Counted from the stretch's first letter, positions 46,245 through 58,390 are shown. The stretch is 64,000 nucleotides of DNA from Thereva unica (GCA_949987705.1 OX465282.1:10838501-10902500); one strand, 5' to 3'. The notes: generated by a model not told the origin, from the sequence alone. A program made the numbers and translations.

Positions 46245-47860
46245 ATTTGCCTGAGCTGCTGGTGCACAGCCCAAACATTTAGGCCAAAGGTGTAGGCCCA
46301 TTGTGATGCTATAATGATCCCACTTTAACCGCTAAACCACCTCGAGCACATAATGAATTTTCCTAGTTGCGGGATCCTAAACTTTTGGATTTCCGCAAGC
46401 GTGCTTAGCAAGGATTCACCAAAAATGGTAAGTCTCCTTCTGCTTAGGGCTGGGCAGTGACAGATAATAAGTTTTACACTTTCCTTCTCGTGTAGATTCT
46501 TACAGCTTCTGCAGAACTCGTAGGTTTTGAGACCTAAGCCGGCCGCATGCCTCCCTATCAGACAGTGTTCGGTCAGTCCTCCCACTGCAACTGAGCGGTC
46601 TCGTCTACTGAGGCTTAGAAATAAAGGGGTCCGCCGAAGATCGTAGGAGGGCCAAGTCATTTTGGCCAAGGTGCACTTGTTAAGATCTCTTCAATGCTTC
46701 TATGCTAGTTGCATTGTGTGCAGATTGCATCGAACTTTAAAGGTGGCCCAAGGCATACCAACTGTTTCCTTTCCCGAAAGGAGAGCGGCAGTCGTGCCTT
46801 TCCTAGCCAGTTCGTCAGCCAGTTACAGTTTCCCTTTATATTTCGGTGACCAGGCACCTATATGATTAGGATCCTGAACTATTGAGCCTGGAGTTGTTAG
46901 CGCAAGAGCGCAGGGCCTTCAGAGTCACCTGATGACTATCTGAGAAGATGTAGACAGTTTGGTTCCCGTCGCCTTGCTGGTTGATTTGCAGAACAGCCTA
47001 ATGTATGGCTAAAACCTCCGCTTGGTATGCACTGCAGTGCTAGGGTAGTCGGAAGGAGGCTTCGATCCCAAGTTACGGTGAGAAAACTCATCCTCCCACT
47101 TGACCCTTCAGCTTAGAGCCATCAATAAAGATTCCATTGAAGGGATGTGGAACTCGTAGTTCTTCGTCAATGTGACCTAGGATATGCGCAATTCGGTTTC
47201 TGTGGGAATGCTGACAAATTCCAACACCTTAAAGTGCCCTCCCCTGATTCCGGTCCAAGATCCAGATTCTTTTATTTTAAAGACTGCGGTAGTCGCATTT
47301 TCCCTTGCCACAAGGTTCAAAAGGAGGGAGGTATAACATAACGTGTAGGGAATCTGTAGGTGTGGAGCGAAGTTCGCCTGTTATGCATAACTCCGCACAT
47401 CTTTGCACTCTCTGTAGTTTGTTTAGCACAGTGGACTTATTCAAGGTTGGCCACCATACCAAAACCCCGTATAGGAGTATTGGATGGACAATCGCTGGAT
47501 GGATCCAGCTCCATTTCTTCTCTAAGGATGTTTTGGCAAGCGAAAAGCGCTATGTTCACTTTCCTCATGGGGTCTTCTGTGTTTTCATTCCAGAGAAGTT
47601 TCTTGTCCAGGGCTACTCCCAGATATTTGGCACTGTTGCTAAATTTGAGCCTAACATTGTTAAGCCGGGGAGGAGTTAGGGGTGGAGTTTTATACCTCCT
47701 CGTAAAAAGGACTAATTCTGTTTTTTCTGGGTTAACACTGAGTCGCGGGTGACAGCCTAGTTTGAAGAGCTGGTAACGCCGCCTACATGAGATCACAGAG
47801 GACTTGAGCAAAATCTCCTTTTATGATGATATCAATGTCATCCGCGTACGCCAGCACGTG
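46245..47860 (-). pseudogene. I/LOA-like LINE relic with RT, RNase H and zinc-knuckle
   Basis: Read leftwards: LAYADDIDIII (about 47850, RT active site); LSVNPEKTELVLFTRR, PRLNNVRLKFSNSAKYLGVA and LDKKLLW (47735-47590); VWWPTLNKSTVLNKLQRVQR and LCITGELRSTPTDSL (47460-47335); an RNase H piece YQAEVLAI ... QTVYIFSDSHQ (about 47025-46925); then LSLSRRDRSVAVGGLTEHCL, GRHAAGLGLKTYEFCRSC and LIICHCPALSRRRL (46613-46430). The order RT, RNase H, C-terminal zinc-knuckle is that of I-type elements. The zinc-knuckle histidine (usually VEHLLC) is replaced (VKLIIC). Several frameshifts and stops. The 5' part before the YADD box is absent. Confidence 0.85.
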
Positions 47861-47915
47861 GTGTCTTACTGCCTCCATGCGTCGCAACTGTGCACCAGCT
47901 TCTTGGATCGATAAT

Positions 47916-47993
47916 ACCAGTAGTATAGCGGTAAGGCTTCTGTACCAGCGACGTCATCGGTTGTGGGATCGGGTGTAAGCTTTATCTGGGACA
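47916..47993 (+). repeat. tRNA-derived SINE-like sequence
   Basis: TAGTATAGCGGTAAGGCTTC fits a Pol III A box (TAGYNNARYGG) and GGTTGTGGGATCGGGTG 22 nt later a decayed B box. Lies between the truncated LINE and a MITE. Confidence 0.45.
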
Positions 47994-48007
47994 ATAACCT
48001 GTGTGTA

Positions 48008-48519
48008 GAGCTTTAGGTGTGAGCGACACTTTTGTGAAACTAATTGAACTTCGCTATGGTGGGTTAATGAATCTTAGGTGGGCTTTTGTGCTGGAGCAAT
48101 CTTGGGTCGTATCTTGAGCAGATAGATAAGGTAGACCAGTCTGGATTTGAGTATCTGGTATGTTCTGGCTTATCTACATGGTCTATTATATAATTGTATA
48201 TCTGTATAGCTGACTACATGAAGGCTTTAATTTAAGTAATAATGTTGATAAATAAACAGTTATACGATCAAGCAGATCAGGCAAACCAGACCACACAAGT
48301 CAGATAGACCATAAAGACCGACCAAATAAACCGGATTAGGTTGGTCGGTCATATCTATCTGCTCTGTTTGGTTTGTCTAGTTTACCTAGTCTGTATGGTC
48401 GAAGGCTCCACAAGATCTCACACCAGGCTCACCCAGCATGAAAGCCCACCCAAAGCACACTTTCCCACCACAGCGAAGTTCAACTAGTTTCACACAGGTG
48501 GCGCTCTCTTCTAAAGCTC
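48008..48519. mobile_element. MITE with long terminal inverted repeats
   Basis: Left GAGCTTTAGGTGTGAGCGAC, then TTTTGTGAAACTAATTGAAC, TTCGCTATGGTGGG; the inverse of the right end is GAGCTTTAGAAGAGAGCGCC, TGTGTGAAACTAGTTGAACT, TCGCTGTGGTGGG. The similarity extends about 110-130 bp inward. The middle contains a second inverted pair (AGATAGACC...GACCGACC / GGTCGGTC...TCTATCT). No ORF of note and no certain target duplication. Confidence 0.85.
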
Positions 48520-50380
48520 AGGAAAAAAAAGGTTTTTAATTTCAGTCGGTATTGTGTTTAGTTCTTTATATAGGGAATGGAGTAGCGAATTTGGCAGAAT
48601 CTTATACAGTGTGAAGGGTATTCCAGTCCACAGTATATCCACATTTTCGCATATCTTCGTCAATAGAAATTTTCTCACAATAAAATCTGCACTAGATTTC
48701 TACTGTCAACAATTGTTTGAATTCTACCTGAAACTACGAAATATTACCTGAATGTACTTAACAACAACCTTTAACGCATATGGGTCCCGATTCGGCATTT
48801 ATAAACCACTTCTGTATTAACTTAAATCCTAAAACAAATTGAACAGAACGAATGTGAATTAAAAGTAATACGAAGAAAAGACACAATCAGAAAAAAAAAA
48901 AACTATTTTCTAATTAAAAACAATTTTCCTAAGTGAAATTTCTCAATGTATATGACCGACCACCCTCAAGCACACAAATCCTTCATTTAAAAAAAACCAC
49001 TTAACTCTAGCGCACAGCACACACAAAAAAAACCATATATATCCACTCAAACTCCATCAACAACCATAAATAATACGGTTGAAAGCCCATTTTAAATGAA
49101 AGGAGACTAAGGGACGAAAAAAAACTAGTTAACAACCGAAGAAAGGTCCTTCAAAGGGAAGAAAAATCACAGAACAAATCCAATCACCAGGACAAGTCGC
49201 CAGTTTTTCCAAAAAATTCATTCGTTTCAATTTTTTTTTCATGCGCCTTCTTTTGTGTCACTTTAGTCAAGAGGATATTTTTTTATATATATGTATGTGT
49301 ATGTGTATGTGGATGATGATGAAATGGCCAAGGTATCCGAGAAACAACCAGGGTAGTCCTTCATAGTGGATAGAGGGGGTATATCTGTGTCAGTAGCCGA
49401 ATGAAAAAAAAAATACAAAAAAAATCTGTAGGATACCTCCTCAACCTTTCAACATACATACATACACATATATATCAATATATATCCTTATTTCATAAAG
49501 GTAAATGTTCATGGAAGCAGGTCGACGCTGTAAACGTCAGGCCAGGACTCTAGTCAAACAATATTCGATTTTTCTCAAAAATACATATATTCCGGCGTGT
49601 CCTGTTTTTTTTGTTGTTGGTCTCGTATCTTTCCTTATTTTCGAGGAAAAGGATCATAAAATCCTGTTTTCCTAGCGATCAGGTTTTAAGATAAACGGAT
49701 GTATCGCTCTCTCTTTCTTTCTTTCATATGTTTTGTGCAAAACGAAGGACATTCTTCGATGGCTTTTATATTATAGTTGTTGAGAAGTTTGGAAGAAATA
49801 GTTTGTTCGGTGTTTTTTTTTGTTATTTCTCCTTGATAATAGCGTTACAAATCCCATGTTTTATGAGAGATGAAATACACCCAGAGAGAAAAAATTTAAA
49901 CGACAAATCCTTAACCTTTAAGTGAAATTCAATTCCTTGCCTTTAACATTATTATAGCATATGTTTCACGTCCTTACTCGGAATTTTTTGTGTAATTTAA
50001 TACAGTCGCTTTTTTTCTCAACTGTTTGTTCATGTGTGTTGCTCTAATGCATGAAAATCGATTTTTGTTTTATTTTATTTTTTTAAAGGAAACGGGATTT
50101 TTATCAGTTGATATCTTACATTTTTCACAAAATTCCAATTTGTAATACTGATGAAAGGAACAGATTTTTTAGTCAGACAAAAAAAACTTAAATAGATTTG
50201 GATTAAGCCAGAAACGAGGTGGAAGTATTTGTGAAGCACTACTATAAGAACGCTTTCCAAGCTATAAAAGATGCAGTTGGCTTGTCTTATCGCTAATGTA
50301 AAAAAAAGGATCTCTGGTGTCATATGAATACACTGCCTAAAATACTCTTCGAGAAGTGGAAAAATTGGTTTCATGATAGA
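48520..50380. other. AT-rich stretch without a gene
   Basis: Poly-A and poly-T tracts and TATG/TA microsatellites near 49284-49312 and 49453-49480. The ORFs are short and unrecognised. Confidence 0.5.
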
Positions 50381-50389
50381 CGTCCTTTT

Positions 50390-50650
50390 TGGTACTGATC
50401 CACCAGAAAAGAGTCTTCGATGGTGATCGTGTTAACAAACCGTGATCGTGCAAGAAAATTGACTCTGATCTTAGAGCTCCAGCAACGAAACTGACTTTGA
50501 TCCTTGAGGATCGTGCAAGAAACATCACCCTGATCGTCGGTCATATAATCGCGATTAATGATAAACGACCCTCACCGATCATAATATCGGACGACGGCGA
50601 TCTCTGATCATGTGGATCCAAGTGGAGTCCTTGCTGCAAGGATCATACGG
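50390..50650. repeat. GATC-rich cluster with internal repeats
   Basis: Twelve GATC sites counted in about 250 bp, against roughly one expected. The phrase GATCGTGCAAGAAA occurs at 50445 and again near 50510, each followed by a ...CTGATC segment, showing decayed tandem units of about 65 bp. Confidence 0.7.
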
Positions 50651-51690
50651 GCAGGAATGCATTTGTTCATTCCCCATTCTACCAAGTCTGTGAAGCCTAG
50701 GCCCAACAGATGGTTTAATAGGGAGTGTATGAATGCAATCAAAACTAAAGAAGCCGCCTTCCGAGCGTACAAGAGTTTCCCGAGTGATTGGCTCCGTCTA
50801 GAGTACATACAACAAAGATTCTGTCTTGATGATCGCGAACTAATGTCCAACTCTATTAAGAACGACATTAATCTTATTCTAGAGTGGGGAAAGAAGAATC
50901 GTGTCGAATTCAACCCCACCAAAACCAAGTACTGTTTTATTCCAAAAAAAAAAGTTTAACACCTCACCATCCTTGACAGTGGGTGACGTTGTACTAATGG
51001 ACGACTCATCCCTACACATCTTAGGCGTGACATTAGCCAAAGATTTGCGATAGAATGACCACATATTCCAAATCGCCAAACAAGGATCGCAGTGCTAGAG
51101 ATTTCTTAAGAGGTGCAAGTTCCTCCTCCAGACATCGGCCCATGCTGTTATATACAAATCCTACATTCGGCCTCTTCTCGAATTTAACTCCATCGTTTGG
51201 GGCGGCGCTCCAATAACCACCTTGGCATGGTTAGATAAGGTCCAAAAAGGGCCCTTACACTAATTGATGACGACATCGCTTGCTCCACCATTGACCCCTT
51301 GAGCCACCGTAGGAATGTAGCAGCACTGACAAAATTTTATCGCTACTATCATAGTGACTGTTCCTCCGGGATAAACGCTCTTATACCCGCAACACCAGAT
51401 TAGCCCACTCGTCTCATTCCCTCCACTTGCAACTCCCCTTTTCACGCACTCAACAAGATATGAATTCGTTTGTTAATAGAACAACTCGCTGTGGAATAAT
51501 CTCTCGCAGTCGGTATTTCCGAGCTCCTACAACATCCAAGAGTTCAAACGCAGGGTTCATCACCACCTTCTTCAATACCCCCCCGTACCTTTATAACCCT
51601 TAACCTATTCCCTCCACTCCTCCCCAAATGACATGACGGACTAGTAGTACAAAGGGTGACTCCTGAGCTTAGCGCTGCTACATACAAAAA
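50612..51690 (+). pseudogene. Internally deleted Jockey/CR1-like LINE
   Basis: The 115-aa frame at 50612-50959 starts with a pre-RT region (NRWFNRECMNAIKTKEAAFR, AYKSFPSDW) and then, at about DDRELMSNSIKND, runs straight into sequence normally after the active site (INLILEWGKKNRVEFNPTKT). All of the RT palm with the YADD box is missing. The tail continues through frame changes and stops: VTLAKDLR, AVIYKSYIRPLLEFNSIVWG, GAPITTLAWLDKVQKRAL, PLSHRRNVAALTKFYRYYHS. The 3' UTR (51628-51680, ATGACATGACGGACTAGTAG and on) is shared with 6766-6700 and 60285-60330. Confidence 0.8.
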
Positions 51691-51699
51691 AACCAGAAA

Positions 51700-51985
51700 G
51701 AAACTATGGAGATCATGAGTAAAGCCCCGAACGGAAGTCATACTAACTGAGATTCACTGTCGACCAAGATGACACCAAGTGCTTACACGTTGGTATTTAC
51801 GGTATACCTGAGTGTGGGAGTAATTCTAAAACAATGGATGTAGTAAATGTTGGTATACTTAGGTACGTAATCTAAAGAAGCTATGGTGGAAATGCCTCCC
51901 TTAGGACGATATGCAAAAAAACCAAGCTATGCTAAGCCCATTTTGAACTATAAGTCCGTAATGTCGTTCGGGATTGGGTGTACGA
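51700..51985. other. Short unassigned interval
   Basis: Between the LINE tail and family R copy 1. Nothing recognised. Confidence 0.4.
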
Positions 51986-51988
51986 ATT

Positions 51989-52530
51989 AGCTGGCCGGTG
52001 GTGGCTTAACAATCGCGGGGCTACTATGCTACTTTCGGGAGTTCGCATAACCGCGTAAAAAAATTTGTGTAGAATTTAGCGATATCTTAGGGCCCCCATT
52101 TACACACAGGTCGCTGGCAGGCCATGTCCTGAAAGTTTTGCCTTGAGGCCAAGTATCACCACCCGTTCACCAGCCGCCAACTGTATGAGGCCTGCAGTCC
52201 AATAAAACTTACAAAAATCTTTAAGTGTTTGGGCATTTATCGTCGGTTCGTGCCTGCAGATCTGAACTTCTATTCACTCTCAAGCCGTGAATTTCCGGCA
52301 GTAATTCACGCCGAATCCACTTGGAACGGAAAGCAAAGCGCGAACTAGGCACGAAAACCATTCACACTCACGTTCGCGGGTGTTCACGGCGTGAATCTGG
52401 AGCGGTTTTGAAGTTTTCGTTGAGGCCATGAACATTTTCGGACTTGAAATAACAACCTGCTGTCGTCTTCGCCTGTGTGTCTGTAAGTAATCTGTGGCCT
52501 TCATCGGTCCGTGCCGGCCGACCTGGTCTG
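51989..52530 (+). repeat. Dispersed repeat family R, copy 1
   Basis: Collinear with copy 2 (57200-57936): starts CTGGCCGGTGG, shares ACACAGGTCG, GTCTGCAGTCCAAT-like and GATCTGAACTTCTATTCA blocks, AGTCTCAAGCCGTGAATTT-like sequence and the end GTGGCCTTCATCGG ... CGACCTGG. It lacks about 200 bp of copy 2 before the right end. It probably derives from one DNA transposon family; the superfamily is not determined. Confidence 0.8.
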
Positions 52531-52649
52531 AAAGTTTCCTCTTCTTTTGTGTGCCTGTCTCAAAAAATATGTCCATAAACAATTCAACGCTAATTTCAAT
52601 TAAAATATAATATTTTGTCTTAATAACAAAAAAATTAATAAGAACATTT

Positions 52650-53860
52650 CCAAAAACGGAATGACTCAAAAAGGGTTTGTCTTAAAATTTTGCTTAAACT
52701 GCTCAACTTTTACATAAGTGGATCTGTATAGTATTTCTAGATTTGCAAAATTTAAAACTGCTCTATGTTTTACAAAGATGGGTGTCAGGGTGTATCTTTG
52801 ATAGGTCAGTGGAAGTATTAGCCTTTTTCGACAATTTCATAACCTTGGAAGATAAGACGAATGCTGGGTTGATGTCCCAAAATTTTGCACAAAATGCCAC
52901 CAAGCCCTGTAAGTGGACAAATCTTGACCTATAAAATTTGTTGTCTAAAGCATTTTATTGCAATAACAAAATCTTTTTCTGAATGTCCCAAACAACTTTT
53001 GTATCATGTCCCTAAACTAAAAATATGCTTGATACTGCATCTGAATTACACTTCGGGTTTTTGTGGTCGCGCTAATTTTTCACAGTGTACAAACTTGTTT
53101 TTAGATACGTCCCAAGTGTCCCAAAAAATGTTTTAAGTACCAAAATTTTGCTTAAAATGCCTATTCCTTATATGAACCTATATAACATTCCTAAATCTTA
53201 AAACGTATTTTGTGAATAAAATGTTGTCCCAAATAATTTTGTAATGTAAGACTATAGCTTTATATGGATACATCAATGACTTCTATTAACCAGTTTATAT
53301 ACATACATATATCAGGTAGATTTTTCAGTTGTGGAAGATGCTCAATATTTGCTTAAATTTGTTTATTTAAAGTGTCCCAAAATTTTGTTTTGTTTCTTGT
53401 CCAAAAATTTAGCTTAAAATGCTTATTGATATATAAATGGACATATTATAACATTTTTAGATCTATGAAGTTTTTTATTAACGTATTTTTTTGTATAAAA
53501 TGTACGCTGTTGTTCTAAACACTGTCCCAAATAATTTTGAAATTATAAAACTATAGCTTTACATAAATATATCAATGAATTATATCTACCAATATTGCTA
53601 ACAGTTAGAGGTTTTAGTCCTACAATAATTTATGCTGACAGCAAAATTTTTTTAACATATTTATAAATAGTGTCCCAATTTTTTTTTATATTTTAGATTG
53701 ATGTCCCAAAATTTCAAACAAAAGAGTGAATTTGTATAGCATAACTCATCGGTAACTTCGACTGCATCTTTTTGGATAAAAATACTTTGTCCCAAAAAAC
53801 TGAAAGTCCCAAAAAACGTTTCTATCATGTCCCAAAATTAAAAATGAACACAAAATTTAT
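52650..53860. repeat. Degenerate tandem repeat of about 260 bp with GTCCCAAA motifs
   Basis: The phrase CCAAAATTTTGCTTAAAATG(C) recurs near 52676 (variant), 52876, 53142 and 53398, and GTCCCAAATAATTTTG(T/A)AA with following ACTATAGCTTTA recurs at 53222 and 53522, a period of 255-300 bp. At least a dozen GTCCCAA-type motifs lie in one direction, and one inverse (TTTTGGGACAC) at 54053. Units are strongly diverged and non-coding. Confidence 0.65.
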
Positions 53861-53869
53861 ACTGCATTT

Positions 53870-56810
53870 TATTTTCACTTGTGTTTTTAATATGATTGCA
53901 CTAATTTTAAACACTAAATAAAATCAGGTTAAACTAAGTGCAAATATAAACTTATTCGAACAAGTCTAGTCTAGCCTGATTCAGCGTTTAAAATTAACTT
54001 TTATAAACAAAATAAAAAATAAAAATAAAAGTGCATATGTATAAATTTTGTTTTTTGGGACACTCTGTATCTCGTTATAACATCCAGATATACATTGTTT
54101 TTTATTTATTTTTTTAAAGAAAATCGTTTAAACTAGGCGCCAGTGTAACATAAATTTGATATTTTCGTGTTAAGTTCACACAACATTGAATTAGAGAGTG
54201 AAAAATAAATCAAAGTGTCTGCGAAGGAGAATGATTGCCAAAATAAATATATTTGTAGGAGTGTAGATTTTTGTTAATACGTTGAGAGTACAAAAAGATT
54301 TTGTGTTTAATTTGAAATCATAAATTCTGTGTTTTTTTTTGTTTGTTTTAATGTTTTAAAAAAAAGAGGGAGAGAAAAATATACTGAAAAATTTAATTTA
54401 ATTTTTTTTCATGTAACATCAAAGCTGGTTGAAAAGTTTTTTTATGTAATATTTAAAAACATGAAGAAAATTTTTCGGTATTTATAGCAAAAATGTTTAA
54501 ACAGATTCGCATTCTCCCACTCAGAACTCTCGGTCTGTAAAATATGATGAAATGATGGTGTAAAGTGCTTCAGAATTTTATTATTAATTGCTTATTAAAA
54601 AATGTTTTTTTTTTGTTTTAAAGAAAATTTCTCCTTATTAACTTTAAGATCTTCACGTTTTTATAATCTTACAGAAAAAAAAATTACAAAACATCTAAAA
54701 GATTCGCGGTAAAACATCAACCTCATAAAAATCCGCGAGACTAAATCGAGTTCCCTTCATAAATCACAAGTCGTCTTCGCCCGATCTCTGGTCTCTCTTC
54801 TACACTGTGTATGTCGGCCCCCCTTTCTGTTGATACCACCCAATTCCTTGTCCCTCATCTTTGTTTCTCTAACTCTCTTCTTACAAACCCCCACCATCCC
54901 CTCCCACAAAACCATAGAAAAAAAAAACGTAAGAAAACCTCCACATTTCTTTAAGACCCTATAAAACGACGCGCTAGACACCAAAAACGATGGGGAGACA
55001 CAACGTCAAGTAATTTACTTAACCCAAGCGCACATAGACGAAGCATCTTAAGAATTAAAGAGAAAAGACGTTTTTGTAAGTGGATCCAGAATCACCAGTA
55101 ACAACAACAATCATAGATGAAGGAAGCAACGACGCAACGGGGGCATAGGAAGAAACGTTTCGTGCTTTTTGGTGATGATGTTTTTTTTTTGGTTCGTCAT
55201 TCGTTTTTGGTCCATGAAGATTGGAGGTTTTGGGTCTCCAAAGAAAAGATTGGAGGTTTGGTCTGTCCAATAAAAGAAAACAAACTAAGAAAGAATCTTT
55301 TTTGTTTCTGGGTGATGTTATTCAAGCCTTTGTGCTGTTCACCAATGCTTCGATATTACACACCCACCAAAAATTACCCCGACATGTCACCCAGTTCCAG
55401 TCTGGGTATGACCGACATTTCTTTAAAGCTTCTTTTGTCGGTCATCCACCGTTCTGTTCTCCATACTCCTTCACCAATGTTCTACTATAGTTTTTGAGCA
55501 CTTATGACTCTAGTTTTTTTTTGGATACGAGGTCCACCCAAACACCACTTCGAAGAAAACAGAGCACATCTCTTTCCAATCTCCAGAAACACCCCCAACC
55601 GTACCTACAGCCATGATTGTCGGTGTCGGTCATGGCTATATGTATATGCGATGTTGTGGCCTGGTTTAAAAACTTCAGTGGACGTTCAACAACTTCTTTT
55701 CGCTATAATATTTCAAGGAAGTAAAATTTTTGTGGTTGTTTTCGTTGTTGTAATAATAATTTTTCTTGTTGTTTTTTTGTCGGTGGCTCTTTGGGAAGAA
55801 AATGTGTTTTTTGCACTCTTGTGAACGTGACTTAAATTTTGCAAGAGAAGAAGGAAAAATCGAAAATAGCTAAGAAAATATATAAACAACAACAACAACT
55901 ACACCAACAACAAAAACAACTACAGCCACAACAATAACAGCTTCAACCAAAAACGAAAACGAAAAAAAAAAAAAATATATATATACATATATACAGAATG
56001 AGGTCAGTGTTAGTATAGTAATAGTGGCGATGATGGCATGCTGAAGGGAATTATTAAGGCTTCTGGGATTCTTCTTTTAAAGAGGACGACGGTATGTATG
56101 GAGGATAAAAGTGGGTATTTTAGAAAGTTTTTCTACTTCCATGATGATGATGCTGCTGCCTGGTTCTTGCTGTTGTTGCTGTGTTACTGCTGCTAGATTC
56201 TACTTTCTGCCTAGGCAAAATAAAGTTATTCTATTGTATAGCTAGATTTCCCATCCATAAGGTCGTGATGAAAGATATTTTGCAGTTCACCCGGGGGAGA
56301 AGTTCTTTAAGAATTTTTGCATAAATATTTATTTAAAGTGAAGACGAGATTCATGGGAATTTTTCGTTCCTTTTTTTTTGTTATTTTTGTGTTATTTTTT
56401 CATGCTATTTGCGGATATGGGAAATGAAAGAAACATTTTGTTGAACAAGTAAAATAATTGTATTAAAGTAGAATTAGTCCTTGGTAGTATTGTGATTGGT
56501 GGAGTTTTACTTTAAGTATCTTTAATAAATTACATCGTCTTCGTGTGGGCGACCGGAAACAAACTCCTACCAAGTTGGCATTTTAGGGCGACTGACTGCT
56601 TCATGGACATGGCCTTTTAAATTGCTTAGCTCTTTAACCTGTTTGTAATGAGATGTAGGGGGTATAAGACCAGCGGTTGTGATTTTATTTTATTGCACTC
56701 TTGATAGAACTGAGGCTTTTGGGTCGGACCACTTGCACAACTTCACTGTATAGAGATTTCTCTCTTCGAAAAGACTGTTTGATCTAGTAGTCAAGGACTG
56801 GCTGCAAAAA
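53870..56810. other. AT-rich stretch without a gene
   Basis: Long A/T tracts. CAA/ACA-rich stretch at 55887-55943. GAT and CTG/TTG triplet runs at 56141-56195. The overlapping ORFs around 55117-55824 are low-complexity and unrecognised. Confidence 0.5.
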
Positions 56811-56817
56811 CATATAA

Positions 56818-58142
56818 GGGGTCGTCCATAAATTACGTGATGCGATTTTTACGATTTTTCGGCTCCCTTCCCCTTAGTGAGATTTCGTAAGATTTGGATC
56901 GACCCCCTCCCCCTCCCCCTAATCTCACGTGAGATTTTTTCAGATTTTAAAAAATCTCTAGTACTTAACACTAAAAATACGTATTTACGGGCGTATACAC
57001 AAGATTTAATTAAAGACAATTGTAATTCGAACTCCTACCTGACCGTCTTGTAATAGACACACAACTACCAGAACGTGATTCAGACTGAAGAATTTTATTA
57101 CGCTAAAATTCGGCGTGGATAGTTCTATATTCTAATAGCCTTTCCGCGGGGCAGTTTTACTTGGCCCGTACACCGCATCATTCGTCGAGTCGCGCGTTTG
57201 ACTGGCCGGTGGTTGCTAAACAATCGAGGGACTACTATGATACTTTCTGGCGTCCCCATCAAAAATGTTGTGTACGATTAAGACATGTCTTAAGGCCCAC
57301 TTTCATACACAGGTCGACGGTAGGCCGTTGCCTGAAAGTTCACGCCTTGAAGCAAATTATCGCCACCCACCTCCCCGGCCGCCAACAGGATGATGTCTGC
57401 AGTCCAATCAAACTGACAAAAATCTTTATGTGTGTGGCTATTTATCGTCAGTTTGTGCCTGAAGATCTGAACTTCTATTCAGTCTCAAGCCGTGAATTTA
57501 CGGCACGAATTCACACCGTGTCCAGTCGGACCTGAAAGCAAAGCGCGAATTAGGCGCGAAAACCACCCACACTTGCATTCGCGCTTTTTCGCTGATGTTC
57601 ATGGCGTGAGTCTCGCTTTAAGGCGCAAACATATTGGCACGAAAGCGGAAACGGCGGCCGCCTGCGAGAGAATTTCCCATACATTTAATTTCTCCGCGCA
57701 TTCTGCCACTGCAAATATGGTGATCCGTGTATTATAAAGGTGTTTCCAGTCACGAATCTGTTTGTGCATTTAAAGTTTTTATTTTTGCACGAATTAACAG
57801 CCTGCTATGCTAAACTGTCGCTTCATGACGGTACCTGCATGCCACGACCTGTCAGGCGGATACTTGAAGTCCATATCCCTCAGTCAAACTTAGTATTGTG
57901 TGGCCTTCATCGGGCAGTGCCTACCGACCTGGCCTGCCGGCGGCCTGTAAGTAAATAGGGGTCATTTGCAATATGTTTTACTTAATTTCACCCAGTTTGC
58001 TACCAAATTTACACTTGGTTCTCCAGGAAAAAAAAATTACGTGATATTTGATGAGACCCCATCTCCCCCACGTGAGATTGGGTGAGATTCGACTCGACCC
58101 CCTCCCCCCCTTAAACGCATCAGGTAATTTTTGGACGACCCC
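56818..58142. mobile_element. MITE with TIR GGGGTCGTCCA(T/A)AAATTAC, split by a nested repeat
   Basis: Left GGGGTCGTCCATAAATTACG; the inverse of the right end is GGGGTCGTCCAAAAATTACC. TAA flanks both sides (56815-56817, 58143-58145). Subterminal CTCACGTGAGATT and CACGTGAGATT blocks mirror each other. A GGGG-starting TIR with a TWA-type 3-bp duplication suggests PIF/Harbinger (inference). The halves (about 56818-57000 and 57965-58142) enclose family R copy 2, so another element inserted into this one. Confidence 0.75.
57200..57936 (+). repeat. Dispersed repeat family R, copy 2 (longest)
   Basis: Collinear with copy 1 at 51989-52530 and, in its centre, with the inverse of 41295-41515. CACAGGTCGACGGTAGGC near 57310 and the inverse of the right end CCAGGTCGGTAGGC form subterminal inverted repeats. 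An 81-aa frame (57492-57737) has NLRHEFTPCPVGPESKARIR, REN, the best-preserved form of the phrase shared by the copies. I recall such phrases in predicted insect transposon proteins but cannot name the family. Confidence 0.8.
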
Positions 58143-58307
58143 TAAAGTGCGATTTTATTAACGGTGTTATGTTTTGACGCCCCCCCCGTGTTTTGAATGG
58201 ACTATAAGGGGAAGTTTTCACCCCATTTTGGGATCACCGTTCCAGTATTTTCCATCTTTATTTATGTCAATTTAGGGGTGATTTTCACCGCTTCTCTTCA
58301 TTTTGGG

Positions 58308-58390
58308 GCCTCGATAGCCTAGGAAGTAAGGCGCCTGGCCACCATCCCAGAGGTCCAGAGTTCGAATCTCAGCAGCACCAAGGTCCATCA
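58308..58390 (+). repeat. tRNA-derived SINE head
   Basis: TAGCCTAGGAAGTAAGGCGC (A-box region) and, 23 nt later, GAGTTCGAATCTC (nearly perfect B box) at tRNA-like spacing. This is the best preserved of the SINE-like heads here. A body may extend to about 58560. Confidence 0.6.
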
